Under the pieces are notes generated by a model. That model saw only the letters and a list, made by a program, of their open reading frames with translations. It was not told where the DNA came from and made no database searches. The translations under genes and the position numbers were made by a program. From the NCBI RefSeq assembly GCF_000154705.2, contig NZ_CM002917.1:3917853-3981852 (forward strand): DNA of 64,000 bases. Direction: 5' to 3'. This DNA is from Hoeflea phototrophica DFL-43. Its GTDB lineage: Bacteria; Pseudomonadota; Alphaproteobacteria; Rhizobiales; Rhizobiaceae. Of the stretch, positions 17,160 through 26,066 are shown in pieces; within the stretch, counting starts at the first letter, position 1; each line of letters starts with the position of its first letter.

Positions 17160-18164
17160 ATGGCACGCAACCGCTTCTTTTGCATTGACGGACACACCTG
17201 CGGCAACCCGGTGCGCGTTGTCACCCGCGGTGCACCCGGTCTCGACGGCACCACCATGCTCGAGCGCCGCGCGCATTTTCTGGCAGATTATGACTGGATC
17301 CGCACCGGCTTGATGTTCGAGCCCAGAGGCCACGACATGATGTCCGGCGCAATTCTCTATCCAAGCACACGCGATGATTGTGACATCGCCTTTCTGTTCA
17401 TCGAAACCTCAGGCTGCCTGCCAATGTGCGGCCATGGCACCATCGGCACAGTGACCATGGCGATCGAGAACGGTCTGGTGAACCCACGCGAACCCGGCGT
17501 TCTGGCCATCGACACGCCGGCCGGGCGTATCGTCGCCCGGTACCGCCTGGAAGGCCGTAAGGTGACCGAGGTACGGCTGACCAATGTGCCTGCGTTCCTG
17601 CACTCGACCGGCATCCAGACCCATTGCGAAGGACTGGGCGACATCACCGTTGATGTGGCCTATGGCGGAAACTTCTATGCGATCGTCGACCCGCAGGAAA
17701 ATTTCAAAGACATGGCCGACTTCACGGCCGCAGATCTTGTGCGGATGAGCCCCGGATTGCGCGACCGGCTCAATGCCGAAAACAGTTTTGCCCATCCCGA
17801 AAAGCCCGAGATCAAGGGTTTGAGCCACATTTTGTGGACCGGCGCGCCAACCAAACCGGAAGCCCATGCCCGCAACGCCGTCTTCTATGGAGACAAGGCC
17901 ATCGACCGCTCACCCTGTGGCACCGGCACCTCGGCGCGCATGGCGCAATGGGCCGCCAAAGGTCACCTGAAACCCGGTGACGATTTTGTCCATGAGAGCA
18001 TTATCGGATCGCTGTTCCACGGACATGTTGAAGCAACCGCGGAGGTTGGCGGCAAGCCCGCAATAATTCCCTCGATTGCCGGCTGGGCGGTGGAAACCGG
18101 TCTCAACACCATCACAATCGACGATGAGGAAGACCCCTTCGCCCACGGCTTCGTGGTCCGCTGA
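17160..18164 (+). CDS. 4-hydroxyproline 2-epimerase
   Basis: A 334-residue member of the proline racemase superfamily. Both catalytic cysteines are present: the first in LPMCGHGTIGT near residue 90, the second in SPCGTGTSARMAQ near residue 250. Two cysteines separate it from the Cys/Thr trans-3-hydroxyproline dehydratases. The N-terminal FFCIDGHTCGNPVRVV fits the 4-hydroxyproline epimerase group, which converts trans-4-hydroxy-L-proline to the cis-D isomer. The start is at 17160, after CGGAG. A DadA-like dehydrogenase directly upstream is the logical next enzyme. Confidence 0.88.
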   Translation: MARNRFFCIDGHTCGNPVRVVTRGAPGLDGTTMLERRAHFLADYDWIRTGLMFEPRGHDMMSGAILYPSTRDDCDIAFLFIETSGCLPMCGHGTIGTVTMAIENGLVNPREPGVLAIDTPAGRIVARYRLEGRKVTEVRLTNVPAFLHSTGIQTHCEGLGDITVDVAYGGNFYAIVDPQENFKDMADFTAADLVRMSPGLRDRLNAENSFAHPEKPEIKGLSHILWTGAPTKPEAHARNAVFYGDKAIDRSPCGTGTSARMAQWAAKGHLKPGDDFVHESIIGSLFHGHVEATAEVGGKPAIIPSIAGWAVETGLNTITIDDEEDPFAHGFVVR

Positions 18165-18172
18165 CAGCCCAG

Positions 18173-19570
18173 TCAGGCTGCGTGGGCTGCGAGCAGCGAT
18201 GTGTACCAGTGGCCCGACTGCTTGATCGTGCGGACTTGCGTCTCATAATCCACATGGATCAGCCCGAAACGCATCGAATAGCCTTCGGCCCATTCGAAAT
18301 TGTCCATCAGGCTCCAGGCAAAATAGCCCTTGAGCGGATAGCCTTCTGCAATGAGATCAGCGGCGACACCCAGATGTGACGTCAGGTATTCAACCCGCAT
18401 CACATCGCTGACTGCACCATTTTCAACCTCAGTATTGTCAGCAGCGCCGTTCTCGGTGATGAAGAATTCGGGGAGCTGATACCGGCCATAGAGATACTTC
18501 ACCACATGCGAGAGACCAGCAGGCTCGATCTCCCAACCGATGTCAGTCTTCTCGGGCTGGACTGGCGGAGCAGAGCCGGCGTGCGGGAACGGTGAGCTGG
18601 GATCATCCTTCACCCGCATCGGAGTGTAGTAGTTGAGGCCCCAGAAATCGAGCGGCTGATTGATGACCTCAAGGTCGCACGGCTGGATGTTCCGGGAAAG
18701 ATCCGGACAGCCATCGAGCAACGCTGAAGGGTATGCCCCTTCAAACACCGGACCGAAGAACGCGCCATTGTGAAAATCATTTGCCCTTTCAGCCGCACCG
18801 CGATCCGCGGCGCTGTCGCTGGCCGGCAACACGCTCATCGGGTTGAGCACCAGACCAACCGAAAGTTCCGGTCGTTCGGACCGGATTGCCTGAACACCCA
18901 AACCATGAGCCAGATTAGTCACATGGAGTGCTGCCATTGCAGCCTCAATTGACCGCTCGCCTGGCGCATGGACGCCCATGAGGTGGCCCATATAGACCGA
19001 GCACCAAGGCTCGTTGAAGGTCACGATTGTGTCAAGCCTGTCGCCAAGCCGTGCCGTTACGAGGCTTGCATAGTCGGCGAAAATGCGTGCGGTATCCCGG
19101 TCCGTCCAGCCGCCCCTGCCCATCAGCGCCAGCGGAAGGTCCCAGTGGTACAGGGTGGCAAACGCCTTGACGCCGCGGGACTGCAGCCCATCAAGCAAGC
19201 GGTCATAGAAGCCGATTCCGGTTTCATTCACCGCTCCGGCGCCGTCAGGAAGTATCCGTGGCCAGGCAATCGAAAACCGGTAGGCAGCCACACCAAGCTC
19301 CGTCATCAGATCAAGATCAGCCTCAAGCTTGTGATAGTGATCGCACGCCACATCACCCGTGTCGCCGCCCTTGACCCGTCCCGGCATGTGCGAAAACGCG
19401 TCCCAGATGGAAGCCTTGCGGCCATCAGCTTGAGCCGCACCTTCAATCTGGAAGGATGCTGTGGCGGTTCCAAAAAGAAAATCCGCTGGAAACCGGGCCG
19501 CCAACGCCTTCGGTGATGGTCCTATTGCCATGCCGCTCTCACCATTCCTGTATTTCGGAGTGCCGCTCAT
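18173..19570 (-). CDS. GH1 beta-glucosidase
   Basis: A 465-residue family 1 glycoside hydrolase without signal peptide, thus cytoplasmic. The family N-terminal signature FPADFLFGTATASFQIEGA is at about residue 27. The acid/base Glu is in VTFNEPWCS and the nucleophile Glu in FFITENGAA. SLMDNFEWAEGYSMRFGLIHVDY is the typical C-terminal motif. It hydrolyses beta-glucosides or related short oligosaccharides. The ATG at 19570 overlaps the pcaD stop by ATGA; a second ATG 13 codons later is possible. It is the last gene of the run lacI-xylB-xylA-pcaD-GH1. Confidence 0.93.
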   Translation of the reverse strand: MSGTPKYRNGESGMAIGPSPKALAARFPADFLFGTATASFQIEGAAQADGRKASIWDAFSHMPGRVKGGDTGDVACDHYHKLEADLDLMTELGVAAYRFSIAWPRILPDGAGAVNETGIGFYDRLLDGLQSRGVKAFATLYHWDLPLALMGRGGWTDRDTARIFADYASLVTARLGDRLDTIVTFNEPWCSVYMGHLMGVHAPGERSIEAAMAALHVTNLAHGLGVQAIRSERPELSVGLVLNPMSVLPASDSAADRGAAERANDFHNGAFFGPVFEGAYPSALLDGCPDLSRNIQPCDLEVINQPLDFWGLNYYTPMRVKDDPSSPFPHAGSAPPVQPEKTDIGWEIEPAGLSHVVKYLYGRYQLPEFFITENGAADNTEVENGAVSDVMRVEYLTSHLGVAADLIAEGYPLKGYFAWSLMDNFEWAEGYSMRFGLIHVDYETQVRTIKQSGHWYTSLLAAHAA

Positions 19571-20367
19571 TCCGGCCGGTTCAGCCGATCAACAAATGAC
19601 TTGATCACATCGGTAAGCACGACCGGCTGCTCAATACAGGGGAGATGCGCCGCACCCGGGATTTCCTGGTACATCGCGCCCGGAATCAACCGGGCCAGCT
19701 CACCCACCAGTGACGGCGGGGTTGATCCGTCCTGATCACCAACCACACAGATGGTCGGCACTTCGAGCGCAGCACTTGACTGGGTGAAATCACTGTCGCG
19801 GATCGCGGCACACGTGCCGGTGTAGCCTTCAAGCGGCGTCCGTTCAAGCATCATACGGTAGCCGACAAACTCCGCATTGTCTGCGCTGCGATACTCCGGC
19901 GTGAACCAGCGTTCGAGAATCATATCGGAGATCCCGTCGATACCCTGTTCGTTGATGGCCGCTATCCGGGCATCCCACATCTCCGGCGTGCCGATCTTGT
20001 GGCCTGTGTCGCAAAGGATCAGCGCACGCACCAGATCCGGCCGTTTGGCAGCCAATCCTTGCGCAATCATCCCCCCCACCGACAATCCGCAAACAATTGC
20101 ATTCCGAGTTTCAAAATGATCGAGCAAGGCCGCCAGGTCATTGATATGATCGTCCATTGTGATGGGTGTATTGCCGGACTCGGAAAGGCCGTGTCCACGT
20201 TTATCGTACATCAGGATCCCGAAGTCACCGACCATGCGCACGATCACATCGCGCCAAATGCGGAAATCGGTTCCCAGCGAGTTGGCGAACACGATGGTCG
20301 GGCACTCGGGCGCAGCGCCGATCACCTGATGGTGGATAACAACGCCGTTCAGGCGAGCAAATTGCAT
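19567..20367 (-). CDS. pcaD: 3-oxoadipate enol-lactonase
   Basis: A 266-residue alpha/beta hydrolase. FANSLGTDFRIWRDV (oxyanion region), LMYDKRGHGLSE, the nucleophile in CGLSVGGMIAQGLA (GxSxG), the acid Asp in VVGDQDGSTPP, and the His in PGAAHLPCIEQP match PcaD. The enzyme hydrolyses beta-ketoadipate enol-lactone in protocatechuate and catechol degradation. No other pca gene is nearby; instead it sits between xylA and a glucosidase with tight overlap. A different lactone, for instance of sugar origin, is therefore an alternative substrate. Confidence 0.82.
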   Translation of the reverse strand: MQFARLNGVVIHHQVIGAAPECPTIVFANSLGTDFRIWRDVIVRMVGDFGILMYDKRGHGLSESGNTPITMDDHINDLAALLDHFETRNAIVCGLSVGGMIAQGLAAKRPDLVRALILCDTGHKIGTPEMWDARIAAINEQGIDGISDMILERWFTPEYRSADNAEFVGYRMMLERTPLEGYTGTCAAIRDSDFTQSSAALEVPTICVVGDQDGSTPPSLVGELARLIPGAMYQEIPGAAHLPCIEQPVVLTDVIKSFVDRLNRPE

Positions 20368-20409
20368 ATCGATTTTCCCTTGCGGCTCGAGCCGATTTCG
20401 CAGCGTCCG

Positions 20410-20437
20410 TTTACGTCAGCGTTGCCGCTGACGCAAA
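20410..20437 (-). promoter_or_regulatory. Intercistronic hairpin between xylA and pcaD
   Basis: On the minus strand, TTTGCGTCAGCG and CGCTGACGTAAA form a 12-pair stem (one G.U) closed by a GCAA tetraloop of the stable GNRA type. It sits in the 90-base gap after xylA. No T-run follows, so it is more likely an mRNA-stabilising or processing element than a full terminator. Confidence 0.6.
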
Positions 20438-20457
20438 CCTGGTCGGCGCCGCTTTGG

Positions 20458-21768
20458 TCAGACATAGCGGTTGACCACATTCTCAAGCCATTCCTGCTTG
20501 CCGGATCTTGGCGATGGATCCAGGTCTGAGGCTTCAACCTTGGCAGCGATCTGCTCGAGTGTCATGGAACCGTTGAGCATGCCCTGGGCCTCGCTGCTGT
20601 TCCAGCCGGAATAGCGCGCCTCGACAAAACCCGAAAGCACCTCTTCCTCAACCATCTTCGCCGCCGCTTTCAAGCCGCGGGCGCAGCAATCCATTCCCCC
20701 GATATGAGCGATGAGCAGGTCTTCAGGATCAATGGACTGACGGCGCAGCTTGGCGTCGAAATTCGTGCCTCCTGTGGTGAAGCCGCCCGCCAACAGGACC
20801 TGGTAATAGGCCAGCGCCATTTCCGGCACATTGTTGGGGAACTGGTCCGTATCCCAACCCGACTGGTAATCATTGCGGTTCATGTCTATCGAGCCGAAAA
20901 TCCCCAGTGCCCGGGCTGTCGCAAGTTCGTGTTCGAAGGAATGGCCGGCCAGAATCGCGTGACCCTGCTCGATATTGACCCGCACTTCGTTCTCAAGCCC
21001 GTAACGCTTGAGGAAGCCATAGACGGTGGCAACATCGTAATCATACTGATGCTTGGTCGGCTCCTGCGGCTTTGGCTCGATCAGGATGGTGCCCTCAAAC
21101 CCGATCTTGTGCTTGTAATCGACCACTAGATTGAGAAACCGGCCCATCTGGTCCAGTTCGCGCGCCATATCGGTGTTGAGCAAGGTCTCATAGCCTTCGC
21201 GGCCACCCCACAAGACGTAATTCTCACCATTGAGGCGCTTCGTGACGTCCATGCAGGCCTTCACCGTGGCCCCTGCATAGGCAAAGACATCCGGGTCCGG
21301 GTTGGTGGCAGCACCCGACATGAAGCGGCGATGCGAAAACAGGTTGGCTGTCCCCCACAGAAGCTTGACGCCGGTTTGCTCCATTTTTGTTCCGAAATAG
21401 TCGGCAATCTCTTCGAGATTTCTGCGGCTCTCCGCAAAATTCGCACCTTCGGGCCTGACATCGAAATCATGGAAACAGAAATAGGGCGCCTTCAGCAGCG
21501 AGAACATTTCGAAGGCGACATCGGCCTTGAGCCGCGCCAGGTCCATCGTGTCGCCGAACCAGGGCCGCTCAAAGGTCTGACCGCCGAAGGGATCACCACC
21601 CGGCCAGACGAAATTATGCCAATAGCAGACAGCAAACCGCAGATGGTCTTCCATACGCTTTCCGGCAACGATCTCATCCGGGTTGTAGTGGCGGAAAGCC
21701 AGTGAATTGCGGCTCTCTGGCCCCTCATAATCAATGGACGTGATGTCGCCGAAAAAGCCGGTGGTCAT
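20458..21768 (-). CDS. xylA: Xylose isomerase
   Basis: A 436-residue enzyme that interconverts D-xylose and D-xylulose. Recognisable are [34 protein letters not shown] with the catalytic His, [47 protein letters not shown], the metal ligands in [19 protein letters not shown] and [19 protein letters not shown], and [19 protein letters not shown]. The length is normal for the class II group. It follows xylB on the minus strand with a 4-base overlap, so the pair is one operon. Confidence 0.97.
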   Translation of the reverse strand: MTTGFFGDITSIDYEGPESRNSLAFRHYNPDEIVAGKRMEDHLRFAVCYWHNFVWPGGDPFGGQTFERPWFGDTMDLARLKADVAFEMFSLLKAPYFCFHDFDVRPEGANFAESRRNLEEIADYFGTKMEQTGVKLLWGTANLFSHRRFMSGAATNPDPDVFAYAGATVKACMDVTKRLNGENYVLWGGREGYETLLNTDMARELDQMGRFLNLVVDYKHKIGFEGTILIEPKPQEPTKHQYDYDVATVYGFLKRYGLENEVRVNIEQGHAILAGHSFEHELATARALGIFGSIDMNRNDYQSGWDTDQFPNNVPEMALAYYQVLLAGGFTTGGTNFDAKLRRQSIDPEDLLIAHIGGMDCCARGLKAAAKMVEEEVLSGFVEARYSGWNSSEAQGMLNGSMTLEQIAAKVEASDLDPSPRSGKQEWLENVVNRYV

Positions 21769-23219
21769 GATAATGCTCCTTTGATAGCCGGATAGAGGGC
21801 GCGATAGCGCTGATAGGCCTCGTCAAAGGCCGCCGCGTGATCGCGATTTGGGTTGATGCTTCGCTGTGTCGCCGGTGCTGTGCAGACTGAAAACGGATCG
21901 GCGTTCTCCGCCGCGATCAGGCCGAGCCGGGCTGCCCCGAAAGCTGCACCGAAATCGCCGCTTTCGGGAATGTCCACCGGCAGTCCGAGCACCGTGGCGA
22001 GAACCTCGAGCCAGTAGATGGACCGCGATCCTCCTCCGATGGCGGTGACACGCTCAAGCCGTGTTCCGGCCTGGGCCAGCGCCGCGAGGCTGTCTCGGAA
22101 GGCGAATGCCACCCCTTCGACAACGGCGCGCGTCAGAGCTGCACGGTCGGATTCGTGGCCCAGCCCGGTAAAACTGCCGCGAATGGAGGCGTCGTTGTGC
22201 GGCGTCCGTTCGCCCGATAGGTAAGGCAGGAACATCACAGATCCCGGCGCCACAAGCGTCTCGCCAAGGTCGGCAGTCATTTGCGCCGGTTTGCTCGAAG
22301 TCACACTGGAGAGCCAGTTGAGCGAGTCGGTCGCCGACAGGATGACCCCCATCTGATGCCAGGTCCCGGGAAGCGCATGACAGAAGGCATGCACTGCACT
22401 GTCCGGATTGGGCAGATAGCGGTTGTTCGCGGCAAACAGCACGCCCGACGTGCCCAGTGAGGCAAAAGCGTGACCGTCTCCGATCGTGCCCATTCCGCAG
22501 GCCGAAGCCGCATTGTCGCCTGCACCACCGGCGATCGGGATGCCGGCGGGGAGACCGAGCTCTGCGGCAAGTTCAGCCCGCAGGCTTCCACCACGCTCGG
22601 AGCCTTCCACAAGAGCCGGCATCTGCGCGCGCTCAAGCCCTGTGGCCGCAAGCAGATCATCGCTCCAGTCGCGCTTGCCGACATCAAGCCAGGATGTGCC
22701 GGATGAATCCGACATCTCGGAGATGGCCTCGCCACAAAGCCAGAGTCTGAGATAGTCCTTGGGCAGAAGCACCTTGGAAACACGCGCGAAATTGTCAGAC
22801 TCCTGTGCTTCCATCCATTTAAGCTTCGGCGCGGTGAACCCCGGAAACACGATGTTGCCAGTCAATTGCCTGAAATTCGGGTCAGCATCGAGAAGCGCGG
22901 CCTGAGCATAGCTGCGCGTGTCATTCCAAAGAATGCAGGGCCGGATCGGTTTTCCCGCCTCATCAATGGCCGTGGCGCCATGCATGTGCCCTGACAATCC
23001 GATGCCGCGGAGCTTGGAGAGCTCTGCGCCATGGCTCTTGGCGAGAAGCCCGATCGCTGTCCGCGTCGCCGAAATCCAGCTCTCCGGATCCTGTTCCGAC
23101 CAACCCGGATGCGGCCGCTCAACGGTCAGGCCGGCGCTGGCCGAGCCGACAATGGCTTGCGTATCGTCAATCAACAGCGCCTTGACGGAAGAGGTTCCGA
23201 GATCAAGTCCGAGATACAT
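21765..23219 (-). CDS. xylB: Xylulokinase
   Basis: A 484-residue FGGY-family sugar kinase that phosphorylates D-xylulose. N-terminal [17 protein letters not shown] is the phosphate-1 motif, [10 protein letters not shown] follows, [13 protein letters not shown] contains substrate contacts, [16 protein letters not shown] has the catalytic Asp, and [21 protein letters not shown] is the adenosine/FGGY-2 region. It overlaps the xylA start by 4 bases and lies 48 bases after the LacI-type regulator. The product feeds the pentose phosphate pathway. Confidence 0.96.
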   Translation of the reverse strand: MYLGLDLGTSSVKALLIDDTQAIVGSASAGLTVERPHPGWSEQDPESWISATRTAIGLLAKSHGAELSKLRGIGLSGHMHGATAIDEAGKPIRPCILWNDTRSYAQAALLDADPNFRQLTGNIVFPGFTAPKLKWMEAQESDNFARVSKVLLPKDYLRLWLCGEAISEMSDSSGTSWLDVGKRDWSDDLLAATGLERAQMPALVEGSERGGSLRAELAAELGLPAGIPIAGGAGDNAASACGMGTIGDGHAFASLGTSGVLFAANNRYLPNPDSAVHAFCHALPGTWHQMGVILSATDSLNWLSSVTSSKPAQMTADLGETLVAPGSVMFLPYLSGERTPHNDASIRGSFTGLGHESDRAALTRAVVEGVAFAFRDSLAALAQAGTRLERVTAIGGGSRSIYWLEVLATVLGLPVDIPESGDFGAAFGAARLGLIAAENADPFSVCTAPATQRSINPNRDHAAAFDEAYQRYRALYPAIKGALS

Positions 23220-23267
23220 AAAGGTCCGTCCTTTCCTGGGCTGCGCCCATCGGCGTCAGGTCAAATT

Positions 23268-24290
23268 TCATGGCAAATTGTCCTTGAGAAAAATGTCGAG
23301 TCGGATGCGTTCCTGGGCGTCAAGAGGATCAAGTCCGTCAGCCCGTGCTTTAAGAACGCGGATGGCACTGCGCACCTCGTGACCGCAATCCTGATTGAGG
23401 ATGGCGTCAATCAGTCCCTCGGTGAGTGCGCGGCGTGAAGTCGCGGTCAGCTCATGGACCACGACCGAAAGCTTGCGAGCACCATGCGCAGGTAACGCCT
23501 CAATCAGCCCGCTATTGCCGGCGCCGAGATTGTAGACAGCGACAATATCCGGATGGGTTGCCAGCGCCCGGGTGACTTCCCGCTGGACCAGCCCCGCATC
23601 ATCATTTGTCTCGATCGGGCCAACAGTTTCCAGATTTGGAAACTCCTCCTTGAGAACCTCGGCAAAACCGGCTGCCCGGTCCATGTGGTCAGACAGCGTC
23701 ATGGATCCCGCCACAACGAGGACCTTGCCTTCCCGGCCCGAACAGAACCGTCCGATCAGTCCGGCAGCCGTCCGGCCGGCAGCAAAATTGTCGATGCCGC
23801 AAAAATGTGATCGCCTTGAGCCAGGCAGATCGGAAACCAGCGTCGCGACAGCAACCCCGGCATCTATGAGACGCTCCACCGCGGCCCGAACCTGCGGTGC
23901 ATCCGCCGCCACCAGGGCAACGCCGGATGTGTTCGCGTGGTCAATTTTGGCGAGCGCACGCTCCAGCGCCACCGGATCCAGTGGTGGCACTGTCTCGATC
24001 CGGATCGAGGTCCGCTCGATTGTCGACCGCTCGGCAGCCGCACGGACTTCAGCCTCCAGGTTTCGCATGAAACTGTTGGGGCCGCCCGGCACAATGAAAA
24101 TCAGCGGATAAAGCCGCCGCTTGGCAAGATTGGCAGCCGCCACATCGCGTACATAGCCCAGGCACTTGATAGCGCCCTCGACCTTCTCGATCGTTTGCCT
24201 GCGTACACCGGGCCGATTGTTCAAAACGCGGTCCACGGTCGCAAGGCTGACGCCTGCCACACTGGCAATGTCATGAACGGTCGGCCGCAT
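23268..24290 (-). CDS. LacI-family regulator, probably of the xylose genes
   Basis: A 340-residue repressor with the LacI helix-turn-helix at the N-terminus (TVHDIASVAGVSLATVDRVLNNRPGVRRQT) followed by a periplasmic-binding-protein-like effector domain (YPLIFIVPGG onward). The start at 24290 has GAGGAG seven bases upstream and begins directly with the DNA-binding domain; the longer frame from 24350 is rejected. It heads the minus-strand run xylB-xylA, so a xylose- or xylulose-sensing role is inferred. An inverted repeat 31 bases upstream may be its own operator. Confidence 0.9.
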   Translation of the reverse strand: MRPTVHDIASVAGVSLATVDRVLNNRPGVRRQTIEKVEGAIKCLGYVRDVAAANLAKRRLYPLIFIVPGGPNSFMRNLEAEVRAAAERSTIERTSIRIETVPPLDPVALERALAKIDHANTSGVALVAADAPQVRAAVERLIDAGVAVATLVSDLPGSRRSHFCGIDNFAAGRTAAGLIGRFCSGREGKVLVVAGSMTLSDHMDRAAGFAEVLKEEFPNLETVGPIETNDDAGLVQREVTRALATHPDIVAVYNLGAGNSGLIEALPAHGARKLSVVVHELTATSRRALTEGLIDAILNQDCGHEVRSAIRVLKARADGLDPLDAQERIRLDIFLKDNLP

Positions 24291-24320
24291 TGATTTCTCC
24301 TCGCGCAACTCATAGATCAG

Positions 24321-24344
24321 TTTCTGAGGTACGTAAATCAGAAA
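24321..24344. promoter_or_regulatory. Inverted repeat upstream of the LacI-type gene, candidate operator
   Basis: TTTCTGA (24321-24327) and TCAGAAA (24338-24344) are perfect 7-bp arms with a 10-base spacer, 31 bases upstream of the regulator start. Arm length and position fit a LacI-family autoregulatory site, though the spacer is longer than in classic LacI operators. Confidence 0.45.
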
Positions 24345-24560
24345 TCCCACATTGCCGCCGGAACCGCCATGCGCCAGCTAGATCCTTGATGTTTCGCAAA
24401 CCCGCCCAATACTTGACGTCACCGGCACAATATGGCCTAAGGCAGCGCTTGCCGGTCACCGCCCGCGCCGTTCAGGGCTGCAGCGTGGCTGGCTGATTGC
24501 CGGGCGCTTTTAGGCGTTGCGGCAAACCACCCAATCGGACCTGAAAGCAGGCATAAAACC

Positions 24561-26018
24561 ATGGCCAACACTGCACCGCGCGTGCGCATCGCACCGTCTC
24601 CGACCGGCGAACCGCATGTGGGCACCGCCTATATCGCGTTGTTCAACTATCTGTTCGCCAAAAAGCATGGCGGCACCTTCGTGCTTCGCATCGAAGACAC
24701 AGACGCGACGCGCTCCACGCTCGAATATGAGCAGAAGGTTCTCGACGCCCTCAAATGGTGCGGGCTTGAATGGTCCGAAGGCCCGGATGTCGGTGGCGCT
24801 TACGGCCCCTATCGGCAAAGCGAACGCAAGGACATCTACCGTCCTTACGTCGAAAAGATCGTCGACAACGGACATGGCTTCCGTTGCTTCTGCACACCCC
24901 AGCGTCTTGATGAAATGCGCGAGGCACAGCGTGCCGCCGGCAAGCCGCCAAAGTATGACGGCCATTGCCTAAAGCTGACAGCAGAAGAAGTCACCAAGCG
25001 TGTTGAATCGGGTGAGCCACATGTCGTGCGCATGAAGATCCCGACCGAAGGCAGCTGCAAGTTTGTCGACGGCGTCTATGGTGCGGTTGAGATCCCCTGG
25101 GACGCGGTCGACATGCAGGTGCTGCTCAAGGCCGACGGCATGCCGACCTATCACATGGCCAATGTGGTCGACGATCACCTGATGAAGATCACCCATGTCG
25201 CCCGCGGCGAGGAATGGCTGGCCTCGGTCCCCAAGCACATTCTGATTTATCAGTACCTCGGCCTCGAGCCGCCGGTGTTCATGCACCTGTCGCTGATGCG
25301 CAATGCCGACAAATCCAAATTGTCCAAACGCAAGAACCCGACCTCGATTCCCTATTATGCAGCTCTGGGCTATCTGCCCGAGGCACTGATGAACTTCCTC
25401 GGACTGTTCTTCATCCAGATCGCCGAAGGCGAGGAACTGCTGGATATGGATGAGCTGGTGGAACGGTTCGACCCGGAGAATCTCTCCAAGGCCGGGGCCA
25501 TTTTCGACATCCAGAAGCTCGACTGGCTCAACGGCCGTTGGCTGCGCGAGAAACTTTCCGAAGAGCAGTTTCTCACCCGCGTACAAAGCTGGGCGATGCA
25601 AGACGACCGGCTGATTTCCGGCTTGAGACTGGCGCAGAGCCGGATCCAGACCTTTGGCGATTTGCCCGATCTCACCGGCTTTCTGCTCAAGTCCGATCTC
25701 GGGCTGAAGGCCACCAGTTTCGATGGGTTGAAGAAACTCGACTACGACGCCTGCCTTGAGATCATTCGCGAGGTCGCTCCGGCGCTTGAAGCCATGCCCG
25801 ACTGGACGGCGGAAGCCATTGAGGCCGAACTCCGGGAGTTGTCGGAAAGCTCCGGTCGCAAGCTGCGGGTGATGCTGCCACCGCTGTTTGTCGCCATGAG
25901 CGGCTCACCGCGCTCGCTGCCCCTGTTTGATTCCATGGCGATCCTCGGACGCGCGATGGTGCGCCAGCGCCTCAAAGCCGCCGACCAGGTGCTGACCGCA
26001 GCAACCAACGCTGCCTAA
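24561..26018 (+). CDS. gltX: Glutamyl-tRNA synthetase
   Basis: A 485-residue class I aminoacyl-tRNA synthetase. The HIGH-like motif is in IAPSPTGEPHVGTAYIALF, LRIEDTDATRS follows, and KLSKRKNPTSI is the KMSKS loop. The helical anticodon-binding region occupies the last 150 residues. The PHVGTAYIALFN wording differs from the LHIGGARTALFN of the usual rhizobial GltX as I remember it, so this may be the second, divergent GluRS seen in some proteobacteria. It lies 48 bases upstream of lysS and is probably cotranscribed. It could charge tRNA-Glu, or mischarge tRNA-Gln for amidation. Confidence 0.94.
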   Translation: MANTAPRVRIAPSPTGEPHVGTAYIALFNYLFAKKHGGTFVLRIEDTDATRSTLEYEQKVLDALKWCGLEWSEGPDVGGAYGPYRQSERKDIYRPYVEKIVDNGHGFRCFCTPQRLDEMREAQRAAGKPPKYDGHCLKLTAEEVTKRVESGEPHVVRMKIPTEGSCKFVDGVYGAVEIPWDAVDMQVLLKADGMPTYHMANVVDDHLMKITHVARGEEWLASVPKHILIYQYLGLEPPVFMHLSLMRNADKSKLSKRKNPTSIPYYAALGYLPEALMNFLGLFFIQIAEGEELLDMDELVERFDPENLSKAGAIFDIQKLDWLNGRWLREKLSEEQFLTRVQSWAMQDDRLISGLRLAQSRIQTFGDLPDLTGFLLKSDLGLKATSFDGLKKLDYDACLEIIREVAPALEAMPDWTAEAIEAELRELSESSGRKLRVMLPPLFVAMSGSPRSLPLFDSMAILGRAMVRQRLKAADQVLTAATNAA

Positions 26019-26066
26019 AACAACACGACGAACGCAACTGACGACCACAAGCGGAAACGATCCGAC

